NCBI GenBank assembly: GCA_000827265.1
Contig: KN834752.1
Coordinates: 1,230,948-1,294,947, forward strand
DNA length: 64,000 bases
Source of the DNA: Collybiopsis luxurians FD-317 M1
Taxonomy: Eukaryota; Basidiomycota; Agaricomycetes; Agaricales; Omphalotaceae
Direction of reading: 5' to 3'
Part shown: positions 23,947 through 36,077 of the stretch, one piece after another
How the letters are laid out: the number at the start of each line of letters is the position of its first letter
Position numbering within the stretch: position 1 is the first letter of the stretch
Notes under the pieces: model-generated
Seen by the model: only the letters and a program-made list of their open reading frames with translations
The model's database searches: none
What the model was told of the DNA's origin: nothing
Made by a program: the position numbers and the translations under genes

Positions 23947-26900
23947 TCACTGGGCTTGGACACCCCCAACCCTCGCCCAATACATCCCCTCTTTCAATCT
24001 AATAATCTCCTTCCAAGTACGCTCTTCCCAGGTCGTGCTACCGACATATGGATATCCAGAACCCTCTTGTTCGGCGGTATTAGACTCTTGAGAGGGATCA
24101 ATCTTTTCCTCCAAAGAAGCATCCTTGGATGCTGATTCAACAGGAACATCCGTGTTCTCTTCCTTTTTGTCCAAGGTACCCTCCGTAACTTCCGTCACAG
24201 CTCCGTTGACTTTGGCAGTTTCAGTGCCATTTACCTTCTCATCCTCGGCTTTTTTCTCGTCCTTCTCTTCTTCCTGAGCTCCCTCTTTGACTTCCGCATT
24301 CTCCGAAGAGTCTCCATCGGCATTTTCCGCGTTAATTCCTTGCCCTTCTGGATTCTGCCCCTCCCTTTTATCAGGCTCCGTAGCATCCACCTTGACGTCT
24401 GTATCCTGTTTGACATCTCCCGCACCCTCCTGCCTGACTTCCACATCTCCCTCTTTTGTCTTTTCTCGAACTTCTTCCTTAGCCTTATCATCCTTTTGAC
24501 CCTCCGTCCCATCCACCGTTCCCGATATAGGTTCTTTAGACGAATCCGACGTCTCGGCTGATTTGTCCGCAACAGTCATCGGCGCTTTCGAAATCGACAT
24601 TGGTCGAGCACCTCTCCCAACCGCACGTCTGGGTATTGGCGGCGGAGCACCAGCTGCACCTGGAGCACCGCCAGGCGCAGGCGATGCAGTCCGGGATGGA
24701 GGTAGTGTCCCTCCCGTTTGAGGGGTTGCTGGTCTCGATTCTGGTAACGGAATTCGGGCAGCTTCTTGAGAATTGCGAGGGGAAGATAGAGGCGAATGAT
24801 GTGGTGAGGCGGAGAATACTAGCTCATGACTCTCCCCGTGCTGATCATCGATAATATCGTTGGAGAAGGGAGCATCTGCTGTAGAAGGAGGTACGGACGT
24901 AGCGGCCTCTTCCTTCGCGGAGGAGGCGGACTTCGCGCGACCTTCGTTTCGCCTTGGAAGTGGAGGGGGAGCTGTAGTTGAGGAGGAAGCAGCAGGGGGC
25001 ACTGTTCCTGATGCAAGAGCCGGAGCGGGGGGTAACCTCTTCTCCTTCTCCTCGGCTCCCGGGGTAGAAGGTCGAGAGTTATTCGCACTACTAGAACTCC
25101 AATTAGCTGCTCGTTCTCCTAATGACCCCAATGTTCCCCACAATCCACGCTTGCGTGGCGGTCTCGGTGGCGTTGATGGGGTATTAGCGCTACTGTTGGC
25201 GGAAGCAGAGGATTCATTCGCAGTTAAAGTTGGATGCATAGGCGGAGCCGGTGGCATCGCTCCTACCCCGCTAGCGCCTCCATTCGAGGAGGCATTAGAC
25301 GGTGCATATGCGACTTCCTCATCCCATACCCTTTCCACGATCCCACCCCTCACAAAGGCCCAGAGGGAACAGGTCGCTCGGAGGCGGGTTAGACACCAGG
25401 AGTGAGCTTCACTTGAAGCATGACTACCAACTGTGGCAATACATAGAGGATAAATCGCGGAATTTGTAGTAGACCCAGATGACGTTGAATGAGCTTTGGA
25501 TGTCGGCGAGGGTGCGGAGGTAAATGGAGAAGATGGAGACTTTTGGGAAGCTTGCGAATAGGTTGATATTGAAGATGAAGTTGAAGGCACCGACATATGT
25601 GAAGCAGACGAAACAGTCCCGGAACGTGCTCTAGAGGCACGAGGATGGACCGGCGGGGGACCAGAACCCACAACCGTTGACGACGCGGTTGAGGGAGTTG
25701 TGACCGTTAAGGGAGCGGGAGTCGACGGCGCAGCGGAGGCAGCCGAGGTCGTTATCCGAAACACGTAAACCTGCGGCGGTAACGTTTCCAACATCGCTGC
25801 GGGGTCGAGTAAGAGAGCTTTCGCTCTTAAAGGAGGGGACGGCGGAGGTGTGATTCCCTGCCCACCATTGCTCCCATTGGAAGCAGGCAGGTTGGCTAAG
25901 GAGGGCCGTTTAAACCACGACGAAGCTCCTGTGGATGCCGATGATGACTGGAGGGCAGAGGATGAAGAGTTCGAGCTAAACAAAGACAAATCCAAGCCAG
26001 GAAATACGGGTGTCCCACATAAGGCACAATTTATCGAGCTGTGCGCGTTATTTGTGCCAATGTTTAGCCCAGCCGGTAGACCAGGTATTGAACCAGAAGA
26101 CGGGTTGGACGAGTAGCTCTGAATCAAGGATGCTGTCGAAATGGGCTCGATAGTGAGGTTTCCGGTATGTATTGCAGCGAGAACCGAACGTCGGGACAGC
26201 CAATTTAGGGAGGGGGCAAGATCCAGACGTAAGGTTGGATCGCTTTCGGAGACAGTGTTAGTTATACGAGTTAAACATTATCATAGACTGCTGTACTCAC
26301 GAATCCTCGCTCATTAACCTGGCCAGAAATGGAAGCGGTAGCAAGGTGCTCATTGCGGGCAAGAGTGGGGTACTCGAGTGCAGCCCACGTAGATGAGCCA
26401 CGAACAAGAGAAATTCTTGATAAGGAACGTGGGTTGACAGCAAACGGGTGCTGGGGTGCGAGGAAGCTGGAAAAGTAAAGGAGCTAAAATTAGACTAGAG
26501 CATAAAAGACATTGCAAGTTTAATGTACCCTCTGTCCACTTGCCTTTGGCCACCGTCCATTGATTTTCCTTTTCCCTCATCTCCCTTTCCTGTTCCGCCT
26601 TTCTTAGAGTCCTTCCCATCTCCTTAACGACTTCCTCGGCCTCCCCGAGTCTCCTCTCCGCTTGAATCCTCTTCTCTTCCTCCTTGGCTTTTTCAAGGCG
26701 TGCCTCCGCTACCATCGTATTTGCTTGGTCAAATAGATTTGCAGAAAGGTCATCCAGTTCCTTTTCAATCTCTTGTTTCGCTTGGACGGCAGAGGACCTA
26801 GAAGCAGCCTCTTCCGTAGCGCGTTCCATCAGCCTAGTCAATTCCGCCGTGACTTGTGATTTTTCGACCAACAATCCAGTGTTGAGCGCGGAGAGGTGCT

Positions 26901-27204
26901 GGGTTCTCTCTAGTTCCAGCTGTGATATTTTGAGGGTACTTTGGCGCAGATTAGATGAGGTAACATGTAGGGAATCTTCTAAATCGGAAACACGATCATA
27001 GGAGGAGACTAGTTTGGAGTTGAGCTGGGTTACTTGAGTGAACAAGTCGTTGATTTGGGAGCGGAGAGTAGCAATCAATTGTGTTTGAGGGTCATCCGAT
27101 GGCCCTCTGGAATGGGTAGGACCTGATGTTTGTGGAGGAGAGGTGACATCTTCGGATTGAGGTTCCAAAGTAGGTTCCTCGAGTATAGTAGGAGTAGCCA
27201 TCAA
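23947..27204 (-). CDS. Sec2-type Rab guanine nucleotide exchange factor
   Basis: Exons 27204-26529, 26466-26301, 26242-23947 (two short introns), about 1045 residues. Residues about 40-225 form a long coiled coil that includes ELDDLSANLFDQANTMVAEA, the hallmark of the Sec2p/Rabin8/GRAB exchange domain, which activates the exocytic Rab (Sec4/Rab8) on secretory vesicles. The second exon encodes EFLLFVAHLRG and LPLPFLARLMSEDS, continuing DPTLRLDLAPSLNW and SRRSVLAAIH in the third exon, a C-terminal region conserved with other fungal Sec2 homologues by its position. A CALCGTPVFP pair of cysteines follows. The remaining several hundred residues are low-complexity: Ser/Pro/Ala-rich, then very acidic Lys/Glu-rich. 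By analogy it links polarised exocytosis to hyphal tip growth. The two starts MM at 27204/27201 are equivalent. Confidence 0.88.
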
Positions 27205-27482
27205 GGCCTATGTGAGTATCCAGCGACAAGGGTTGTGAACGTCGTTGTCGTCGTCGTCGACGTGGAATATTTAGCTTCTATCTCACACGGAGCAAATTAG
27301 GGCGCTTACACTACCGCTGGATGACGGTATTAAGGCGCTTATCGTATACCAGAACTACCAAAGAACTACAGTACAAATAGAAAATATATTACTCTCGTAG
27401 AATACTATGAGAATGTACCGGAGAGAACATTACTTAGAGGTGGGGTACAACGACGCAACCCCTCGGAGTTGAGCTAGACGGT
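27205..27482. promoter_or_regulatory. Sec2 upstream region
   Basis: A short gap between the Sec2 start and the 3' end of peroxygenase gene A, transcribed in the same direction. A GTC-rich microsatellite (CGTCGTTGTCGTCGTCGTCG) lies at about 27240-27260 in the presumed Sec2 5' untranslated region. Confidence 0.45.
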
Positions 27483-28690
27483 TTACTGAGCCAGACTGAC
27501 TTTTCGCTTAATCGAGGTCCACAAGTTCCGCACGGTGACTTTGAGCGGAAGCTCGGGTGGCCAAACGTGTTCCGGTCCCTCGGGCTGTAATCTAACCCAT
27601 GGACAAGTGAGCAGAGGATGAGGCAGCCACCACGAATCGGTCTGCGAGGCTTTGTCAAGCTGATCCATGAGATTGGTGAGAGTGGTACTATTAGTTGGGT
27701 CGGCATTTCTGGTCCATCCCTCGGCGAGAGGAAGACGTTCTTCGCGGAAAAAGATTTGGACAAACCTGAAGGGCACGGAGGTTCAGCTTTCACAACGCGC
27801 AGGAGGAAGGAATTCCGTACTTTTTGGGTGCAATACCTGTCAACGGATTACCCATAGCTGACAGGAACAAGCTCGCCTCAAGAAGCTGCGATTGTCTTTC
27901 CTTGACCGTATTGACCAACTTGGGATTATCCTTCTTCGCTAGAGCGAGACGTTTCTCTATAGCTTTGCCAACGGAAGTCGTGTCGTACACGTCCAAATCA
28001 GGAGTAGAACCATGAGTATAAGATTCAGATAAAGTAGCGAAGACCGTCGCATTGAAATGAAGATTGTCTCCAAGGTTGAAGTCGGAACGAGAGAGTGAGG
28101 CATCGTGTTCGATGGTTCCATGCCTGCGAGATAGAGGATGACAACAATGAGAAACAAAAGGATGTGCGTGGCTTACAATTTGATATCATCGAGCGTGAAA
28201 CTATCCGGGGCGTCCGTAGTCAAAAGAGCCAACTTGAGAGCAAGGTTGAGGACAGGATCCGGCGGATTGTGGTATACGACTGTCATTACGGTTAGCACCA
28301 AAGTCGAGCAGCGAAAAAATTGGGGAAGCGGATGAACATGGCAAGGTGTAAAAAGCGAGGAATATCTTTACCATCAATAGCTTTGAGAGTCATAGGAATT
28401 GTAACATTTCGACCGTCCCTCGGAAGGAATCCGTGATTGGCTAGGCTTTATTTGTGAAGAATGTTATTAGGCTGAGAGAAAGATACTAGCAAGGGGACCG
28501 ACATATTCATTCCAGGACATGGCGACCGCAAATCATCTTCACCAGGAGCAACCCAGCGGTGAGAGTCCCAGTCAATATTGTGGAAACTTTCACGGTCCCA
28601 ATGGCCAGCCTGGTGGTCGTTGAACACAATTTGAGTCGCCAAAGCTGGCAAAGCTGAACCAAGGAGTAGTATACAGTAAACAGTCCGCAT
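27483..28690 (-). CDS. Heme-thiolate peroxygenase, tandem copy A
   Basis: Exons 28690-28503, 28445-28372, 28279-28177, 28123-27821, 27765-27483; phases agree with copy B. About 316 residues with a signal peptide (MRTVYCILLLGSALPALA). The segment WVAPGEDDLRSPCPGMN holds the PCP motif whose Cys is the proximal heme ligand in the chloroperoxidase/unspecific-peroxygenase family. LANHGFLPRDGRN and the distal EHD motif (GTIEHDASLSRSD) follow, then KKFVQIFFREERLPLAEGW. These secreted enzymes use H2O2 to oxygenate or halogenate organic compounds. Copy A reads through without lesions and is presumed functional. Its C-terminus extends about 20 residues past the end of copy B. The short-type length suggests the peroxygenase short group; substrate cannot be inferred. 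Confidence 0.9.
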
Positions 28691-29236
28691 GCTGAAAGCT
28701 GGAGGTTGAGTGCAGGGGATAGGTAAAGAGCTGAGAATGGCTGTAGAATTGAAAGTAAAGGAGACTTGACCAACTGGAGAATTGGGTTGAGCTAGTAGAC
28801 TGCTGAAACCATTGACAGTTTATACACACTAATTGACCCCACCCGGTGGCGCATTTTCTCCATCTCCCTAAAAAGGCATCTTTCACAGCGTCGCCAGAAG
28901 GTATCTACAGATTATTCACGAGGAGTTGACAAAAGAGCATCCAATGGCAGCCTCAATGCGGTCGAGTGCCATCACAGTTTGACTCGGGCGTCTACAATAA
29001 TCGCTTGCAGACTGCTTCTGACTTCAAACTTGATGCTACTGTGATATTGGTAAGCTATGCGGTACAAGAGGGGAAACTGCGTCAAAATCTATACGACGGA
29101 CAAGAAGAATACAGAAACTGAGGTAAAGTTCAGAACTGATACGTTTTACAGTGCGTAAGTCCGAGCCACATCAATGTTCGTTCAATCTAAGGCTTGAAAG
29201 GCGGTCTGTAATCGACGTTCCAATCTCCACGGGATT
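28691..29236. promoter_or_regulatory. Promoter region of peroxygenase copy A
   Basis: About 545 bases between the two tandem copies. A TATAAAC-like stretch (plus strand GTTTATACACACT near 28816) lies about 130 bases upstream of the copy A start. No gene seen. Confidence 0.4.
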
Positions 29237-30441
29237 CTAGAACGGCAACTTGGGTGGCCAAACGCTCTCTGGTCCCTCGGGTTGCAATCTCGTCCATGGA
29301 CAAGCGACCAGTGGATGAGGCAACCATAATGACTCGCTCTGAGAGGCTTTCTCAAGCTGACTCATGATATTCATGAGAGAGGTGCTATTAGTCGGGTAAG
29401 GAGGTTTGGTCCATCCTTCGGCGAGGGGTAGACGTTCTTCGCGGAAAAAGATTTGGACAAACCTGAAGGGTTCGCAAGGTCAGCTTTCACCGCGCGCGGA
29501 AGATCACAGCACGGAATTGAAGCATCATATACTTTCTGGGTGCAATCCCTGTCCTCGGATCCCCCATCACTGATAGAAACAAGCTCGCCTCAAGAAGCTG
29601 CGACTGTCTTTCCTTGACTGTATTGACCAATTTGGGGTTATCCTTCTTCGCCAGGCGAGACGTTTCTCTATAGCTTTTCCAACAGAAATCGGGTCGTACA
29701 CGTCCGAGTCAGGAGTGGATCCAGGAGTAAAAGATTCGGAGAGGGTCAAAAAGACCGTCGCATTGAAGTGGTGGTTGTCGCCGAGGTTGATGTCGGAGCG
29801 AGAGAGGGAGGCATCATGTTCGATGGTTCCATGCCTGCGGAATAGGATGGTGAGATCGAAGCTTGGGAGCAAGGCGGAGGAAAAGGACGTGCGCATCTTA
29901 CAATTTGATATCATCAAGTGTAAAGCTATCTGGAGCGTCCGTCGTCAAAAGAGCGAGTTTTAGAGCGAGATTGAGGACAGGATCCGACGGGTTATTGTAA
30001 ACGGCTGTCAACGCGTTAGATCCTTTGTGGCCAAGTAGTCAAAAGCCAACAAATTGAAGAAAGAGATGAAGTATCTGGGTGCAACATCGCGACAGCGAGA
30101 TATAAAAAGCGCTGAATACAGGTATCTTACTATTGGCGGCTTCAATGACCTTTGGTATGGTAATATTTCGACCGGACCTTGGGAGGAATCCGTGATTTGC
30201 GAGGCTTTAAAAGAAATATTGGTAAGTTGTATAATACAATAACTGGATCCTACGTGTTCATTCCAGGGCACGGTGACCTCAGGTCATTTTCACCAGGAGC
30301 AATCCAACGATGATACTCCCAGTCAATCTTGTTGAAATCGTGCTGATCAAGGCCTTGTGCATTGTTGAATACGACTTGGGTCGCCAATCCGTGCAGAGCC
30401 GAACCAGCAAGGGGAAGCAGTAAATAGTGGATAGTGCGCAT
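29237..30441 (-). pseudogene. Heme-thiolate peroxygenase, tandem copy B, frameshifted
   Basis: Exons 30441-30254, 30204-30131, 30004-29902, 29834-29533, 29462-29237. The first three exons have exactly the lengths of copy A (188, 74, 103). Exon 4 is 302 instead of 303 bases. One base is missing near 29653, where copy A reads CTCGCTCTAGCG and copy B CTCGCCTGGCG. Translation then leaves frame (KRLAWRRRITPN) and stops at 29567. Before that the protein is well conserved: signal peptide, SPCPGMNT with the heme-ligand Cys, and GTIEHDASLSRSD. After the lesion the other frame still encodes GIAPRK joined to FVQIFFREERLPLAEGW and ends WPPKLPF. So the gene is either a very young pseudogene or carries an assembly error. 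Confidence 0.82.
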
Positions 30442-31244
30442 GCTGCCACTGAAGAGTGAAAGTCGGGTGATGGAAGTGCTGGAGCAGACCCAAGCGTCGC
30501 TCAATTTAAGGTAATCAGACAAGCTTCTTCGGAGTGAGCTCAAGCTTCTATTTTCTACATAACCAAATCTTCATCTCTTCGGGTCTCAATGGGTATTTCA
30601 GCCTAGTGGTTGACCCACATGCTAGCAGGACGTTCCTCTGATGCCCTGTACATCGCAGCTCTTCCGCTTACCTTACGAAGCATACGAATCTAGGAAAGCC
30701 CTAGGATTGTATATGAAGTCGCGACTGTTATCGGTACCGCTTTACACCCCGGAACATGACGATTGAGGGTAAGATAGCCACAAATTAGAGGGGAAGATCC
30801 CATCAAGAAGCACCGGAGAGTAACAGAGAAGTGCGGATCTCCTGCGTTATTCGCCTATTTACAGATGATTCGAGTCCCTGTCCGTACCCCTTATCCATAA
30901 TCCAACTCTGAGTAAGCTCTGATCCCCATCTATGCTACTCTACTACTTGTACTCGACGCGCTACGGCAAAGGAAGACGCGTTCAGAAATCCTCTCCAAAC
31001 CCGGTGCGTAGATACCCTTTTTTGGATGAGTGAGAGATCTCTACCCACCCGACCAACTCTTCTGATGGACATGGCAGCTGTCGGTGGGGTGGGAGCTGTC
31101 AATACGGATAATAGGAGGCTCAACTAGACGGCTACGGTAGAATATAGCGCTAGCCTTGCCAGAGGCTGTTATATCTTGAAGAAAAGAATCAAGTCTTATA
31201 GTGCTCCCTGTGTGCATATAAGAGTTCAACGTTCAACATTCGTC
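30442..31244. other. Intergenic region, nothing recognised
   Basis: About 800 bases upstream of peroxygenase copy B. Small overlapping open frames (30935-31229 minus) have no motifs. Confidence 0.4.
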
Positions 31245-32190
31245 TACCCGCATCCCAGCTCTTGGGCGGATGAGCTTGAGTTCCATGGCCCGCGTACCGA
31301 CAATGTCAAACTGTGAGAAGAACTTCTACTTGCTAATCGGACACGGACGTAGATTACAATGGCGTCTCCATTCTCGATGCGATCATCCTGGGCTAATTCA
31401 GCAATGGAACTGATGATTACTTTGCGCGCAGCATCCTTATTGCGCAAATTTTTAATGTGATCATCCGGAACACCCACCCGTGCAGTCAAGAATTCGAAGA
31501 AATCATCGGCGTCGGTGTCATTTCCAAAGAGGAGTCTCATTCCAGAATTTAAGCTGTATTCTTTGATGCCGATAACGAGACCCCATACAGACGATTTCTT
31601 GAGAAACGTCAAGAAACCTAGGAGAAGATGAAAAATAAAAATGTATGCTTGGTCTCGTCAGGATGGATAAGTTGAGGACTAGCGGGTGTGTTAGTAGGGT
31701 ACTTGGTATGAAATGGAAGGAAACGACGTGCCTGAGGGAGGTGTCAGGTCGCCAAGTTGCTTGGGCGGGTGCGTGATCAGACCTACCAGGCGAAATTGTC
31801 AGGAATTAGGAGAGAGTCCAAGCCTGATTACAGATCTACGCGCCGTCCAATATGCCATAAGGCTTCCTGGATACTGCTGACTGTGATACCAATCCACGAA
31901 AGAAACATTGTGGCTGTATCGGAACTATTGGTTTAGGTCTTTATGTATGCATTTCTCAACCTTCAAGTTTCAGACATCCGGAGTTTCAGAAAACGGAAAA
32001 GATTGGGATGCGATAACGATCCTGTGACTTCATTGGGAGAGCTCAGAGCGCGGAGATGCCGCAGATTCGAAGCTGTTTCTATGTTTCTAAGATGGTGTCG
32101 GCGGTAAATGGAATGAACAAGATCCTAGTCTGATGATGTTGTCGCTTCAATGCATGAAATTAAACCAATCTCATTTAAATTCTCTCGTGA
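31245..32190 (-). pseudogene. Truncated duplicate of the caspase gene 5' end
   Basis: This segment aligns collinearly with 35485-36440, covering the promoter and the first exons of the caspase gene. It preserves KKSSVWGLVIGIKEY, GNDTDADDFFEFL and SSIAELAQDDRIENGDAIVIY, the N-terminal half of the caspase p20 domain, and even GHG as GGCCATGGAA. It is cut off at about 31245, just after that histidine motif, before the catalytic cysteine. The acceptor that should precede the GHG exon is CGG instead of CAG, and the first coding exons carry a frame change (TTTCATACCAAG) against the parent. No route to an active peptidase exists. It lies downstream of the intact gene in the same orientation. Confidence 0.82.
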
Positions 32191-33626
32191 TGTGCCCTTG
32201 ATTCTTTGAGGTCGTGGTGCTGGAAATTTGTTTTTCATTAATGTTTAATGTAGCGAAACAGCAAAAATTCAGAATTGCTCCGATTTGGTCAGAAAGTTGC
32301 ACCAGTTGACGCGACCCATGTGCCAGCCGTACTCCTGGAAACCTGCACATACTGTACCACACGGAAGTCCTGAGGTCGCTCCTATTGTAGTGTCAGCCAA
32401 TGGGAATTGCAGCTGAAGTTGGCAAACAGGCTCTCGTAACGGACCGAGCGCCAAAACTTTTGGGCGCTTCCATTCCTATTCTGTACTTCCACCATCTCTA
32501 TCGCAAATGAAGAACCAAAAAGAGTCAGTCATCCAGGAAAGGCGCGTTCAAAATTGTTAGAAAATCTATTTGCAATACAGTCAAGGCTACACACGAAACG
32601 GCAAAATCAGGATTGAACGGTAACCGTGAACTTTTCGCTTGACCCGTAAATTTATCCAGCGTTCAAGACGACGACCAAGCCCATCTTAATGATCTTATTT
32701 TTCGCGACTGTAAAAAGTCGCTGCTGAATCAGCATCCTGACGATTTACACCCTCAACTCATGGAAAGTCTACATCAAAATTAGTCCAACGCCGATACAAA
32801 ATGCCCCTCTGCCTGTCGCTTCGACGCAAAGATTGCACAGGGTGTTAAATTCACCGTTCTCAACGCGCTGCCGAACTTTTTCAAACATTTTCGGAAAACT
32901 GTTGGCGCACGAACTGCCTGTCTTATCCAAACTGCTCGCGACAACATCGTGGAACGCCTCATTCAATCATCTTCCAGTGCAGACTCCTGTACAAGCTCCC
33001 AGTCGTGCACTTACATTGCGAGTCTCAATTTTTTGAATATCTTTCACAACCTGTACACCAGCGTCGTATGCACCGAGGACGAAGACGATATCGACAAGCC
33101 GACCGGAACTGGCCGAAGTTAGATCTTCCGCGGAGGAACCTCCCGCTTGAGCCGGAGTAGCTGCGATCGTGAGGCATGTCTACCCAGAAGCAGAGTTGTA
33201 TTCTCGATCAAGTTGCAGATCTACTCCCGGTCCTTTGTGGGGCATCATCGAGGAAGTGTGTGTGTGTCCAGTGATCCATGATCAGTTCTGACTATGTTTT
33301 CTTTCAGGACAAAGCCAACCGTATGATTGGAGCTGGCTGTTTTTAGAGCTGGACAATATCCTTTGCCTTAATTTACGGTGTGCTTTCTATGGTTCTTCTC
33401 ATAGTTGTACCATGAATCTCAAAAGCTTCATGCCCAAAAACGTCCTGTATGTGCACGTAAGTGCTCAACTTCTATCATGTCTCGAAGACATTCATTCACA
33501 ATATTTTGAAAATGCAGAAATAGAAGCGTAGACATGTTGGATTTGTACCAGAACAAAAAGACTCCCTTTTTTTTTTTCAAAAAACTGTAGTAACTACTAA
33601 CCATAGCTCACACGAGCCCAGATATG
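32191..33626. other. Region between caspase duplicate and caspase gene; possible relic
   Basis: About 1.4 kb. On the minus strand 33180-32769 has open stretches reading DIVFVLGAYDAGVQVVKDIQ and, separated by a stop, FHDVVASSLDKTGSSCANSF. These could be pieces of a decayed secreted or surface protein gene, but no start, splice set or family is convincing. A poly-A/T run is near 33567-33585. Confidence 0.3.
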
Positions 33627-36077
33627 TCAGTCAACTTTCTTCGTCACGATAGACATCAGAAGCGTCTCGAAAAGCTCACGCGGTGGTGACTTAGGAGGAT
33701 CGTCTCGGCTCTCCTTGAAAGGCGATTGCTGCGCAATCCTCGAGAGATCGACGTACTCGCTCGTAATGAAGAACTTGATATACGATACGTCGACCTCCTC
33801 TTCGTCATCCATATCGATTTCCATCGGCCTTGCGCCGCCTGGGCCATACCCAATGGTAAGGTATCCTTTGGGTGGGATGGAGGGCTCGGCTTTATCAGCC
33901 TGCTTTGCATATGTTGGCCGGTAGATTTCCACTTTTAGATGCTCCATATCAGTCTAGGGTTATGAGGAAGTTGCCTGATAAACATACCAATGCTCAAGTC
34001 CGATAGATTAAAAGCGAAGCCCCATACATAGAGCGGTTGGTCGAGGCTACTGGAGAGCTTCAGACCGTACCTGATCTTACTGCCTTCCACATAATCGATA
34101 CGAACGACTCCGTCGCGATTGAGGTTGGTCGGCTTGCCATCTGTGAGCTTTGGCAACAGCACAGGGTCATCGACCCTCTCAACTTTGCCCATTATAAGCT
34201 CGAATGCTTCGAGTGAGACGTTTTCCGCAATACCCGTCTTCTTGCCAGCTTCTTGTGCCTTGCTCGAGCGGCGAAGATTATAGAAAAAGTCGGCAGCGCC
34301 ACTGAAGACTTTGTACATGTAATCGGGGTCGGTGAGTGGAATCTTAGGTGAGAGGTACTTGAGCTTCTCCTCAACCCAAATCTGATCAGTGAGCTCAAAT
34401 ATGGCTTTCCCATTTTCGTTGTGAACGGCGATCTCATGCTCGGGGGGAATTTTAATATCGACAAAGCGCAAATTCCGTTTTCCTTCGCGGCGTTGCTTCA
34501 TCTCCTGGACCGCGCGTTGGAGAACAGGCAAAATTGCATCATCAACCGGCAGACCTATTGCAACATCCATGGCGTTGCCAACGGATGTTTGGACTGCGTA
34601 CGCAGGTGACGTGAATATAACATTTCCTGTCATAATTGTTGAGCAAGCAGAGGGCTCTTCGGCGGTTATGCTGCCTAGTATGCGTGCGTCGATGTTAGAG
34701 CCATCGAGTACGCTGAATTTTGCACTTTTTGTAATACCTTGGGCCTCCCCTGCTTGAAGTGTAATAACACCATTTTTAAGTGCGACGCGGTAAAGGATGC
34801 GGCCAGCGTCCACAGCCTTGCCATCAAACATGATCCTGGAGGAGTGTACGCCGTCACACTGAGGCGTTTGACTTGAACAAATATGAATATAATTCACCGA
34901 ATGAGGCTCAGAATGATACTTACCTAGGAAGATCGTCCATTCGAGAGATAGCATCTTGATAACTCATGGTGTTGAGGTCAGAATTGCGCAGCAGTGACAT
35001 TAGTGCATAGGTGAAGCGACCACGGCAAAGGATTATATTTTCTTTTGATGTCTGTTTGGAGGAGCAGGCGGAGAGGAGAACGTGCGAGGCCATGCCGCTG
35101 TTCTGAAATCCAGTGGCAATGTCCACTTTGCGCTCCTGGTCTGGCCTATCAAGCAGGAGCTCCCGATCAATGGTATCCAATATCTCGTAGTCATCCGGGA
35201 GATCTACTCCGCGAATATTCGAGGCAGAATCGGTATCCCGAGTACCAGACCCAGAATAGCAGCAGTCGAAGATGACAGTCTGAGGGAATAGTAATTTAGA
35301 AGCAGACCAGAGGGTCAACAAAAATAGACATACAATATTGTCCCCTTTTTCCTTGGCAAGTCGTGAGAGGAGAGCAGCCAGGGTAATATCGAGGATGCCT
35401 TGACCCTCCTCGGTATCAGTTTTAGCTGCCACAAAATCGTAGGGACAAATCATCTGAACACGTGCTTCAGGTCCGCCACCCGCATCCCAGCTCTTGGGCG
35501 GGCGAGCTTGAGTACCATGGCCCGCGTACTGACGATATCCCGCTGTGAGAAGGACTCCAACTTGCTAGTTGGACACTTACATAGATTACAATGGCATCTC
35601 CATTCTCGATGCGATCATCCTGGGCTAATGCAGCAATGGAACTGATGATTGCTTGGCGCGTAGCTTCCTTGTTGCGCAGATCCTTGATGTGATCATTCGG
35701 CACACCGATATTTTCAGTTAAGAACTTTTTGAAATCGTCGGCGTCGGCGTCACTTCCCAAGAGGAGTCCCATTCCATTCTTTGGGTTATATTCTTTGATG
35801 CCAATAACGAGACCCCATACGGACGATTTTCTGGGGGCAGTCAATTAGCCAAGGAGAAGATAAAGTTTAAAAAGTATTACTTGGACTTGTCAGGCTTGAT
35901 GAGTTGAGGACTAGCAGCTGTATTAGTAGGATAGGAGGGAATGGAAGGAAATGACGTGCCTGGACGAGGTGTCAGGTTGACGAGTCGTTTGGCTATCAGA
36001 CCTACAAGGCCAAATTGCCAGGAATTAGTAGAGAATCCAAGCCTGATTACAGATGTACGCGCCGTCCAATATGCCAT
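33627..36077 (-). CDS. Caspase-domain (peptidase C14) protein
   Basis: Exons 36077-36059, 36001-35881, 35830-35581, 35528-35334, 35279-34924, 34871-33988, then an unresolved last part 33953-33627. The p20 caspase core shows WGLVIGIKEY, DADADDFKKFL, the catalytic His in IVIY/YAGHGTQA, and the catalytic Cys in VIFDCCYSGSG. SHVLLSACSS and FTYALMSLLR follow. This is the metacaspase-like C14 group common in agaricomycetes, cysteine peptidases linked to cell-death or proteostasis roles. About 330 further residues (FDGKAVDAGRILYRVALKN onward) form a family-typical C-terminal domain. The start is tentative: ATG 36077 with a 57-base intron containing CTACTAAT gives an open join. The last exon is odd: a canonical splice at 33988/33953 meets TGA at once, yet the 106-codon frame 33947-33627 looks genuine. 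Confidence 0.78.

Noticed and set aside
24231..25673. Long alternative frames in both strands of the Sec2 third exon
   Set aside because: Low-complexity Ser/Glu/Lys coding sequence opens the other frames; only the main frame joins the Sec2 domain by good splices.
27790..28015. An early stop in peroxygenase copy A after GIAPKKYGIPSSCAL
   Set aside because: A GTACGG donor at 27820 splices in phase to KFVQIFFREERLP, and copy B has an equivalent donor; the apparent stop is in the intron.
32769..33180. Minus-strand open stretches of a possible secreted-protein gene
   Set aside because: No start, splice set or recognised family; kept only as a note in the region description.
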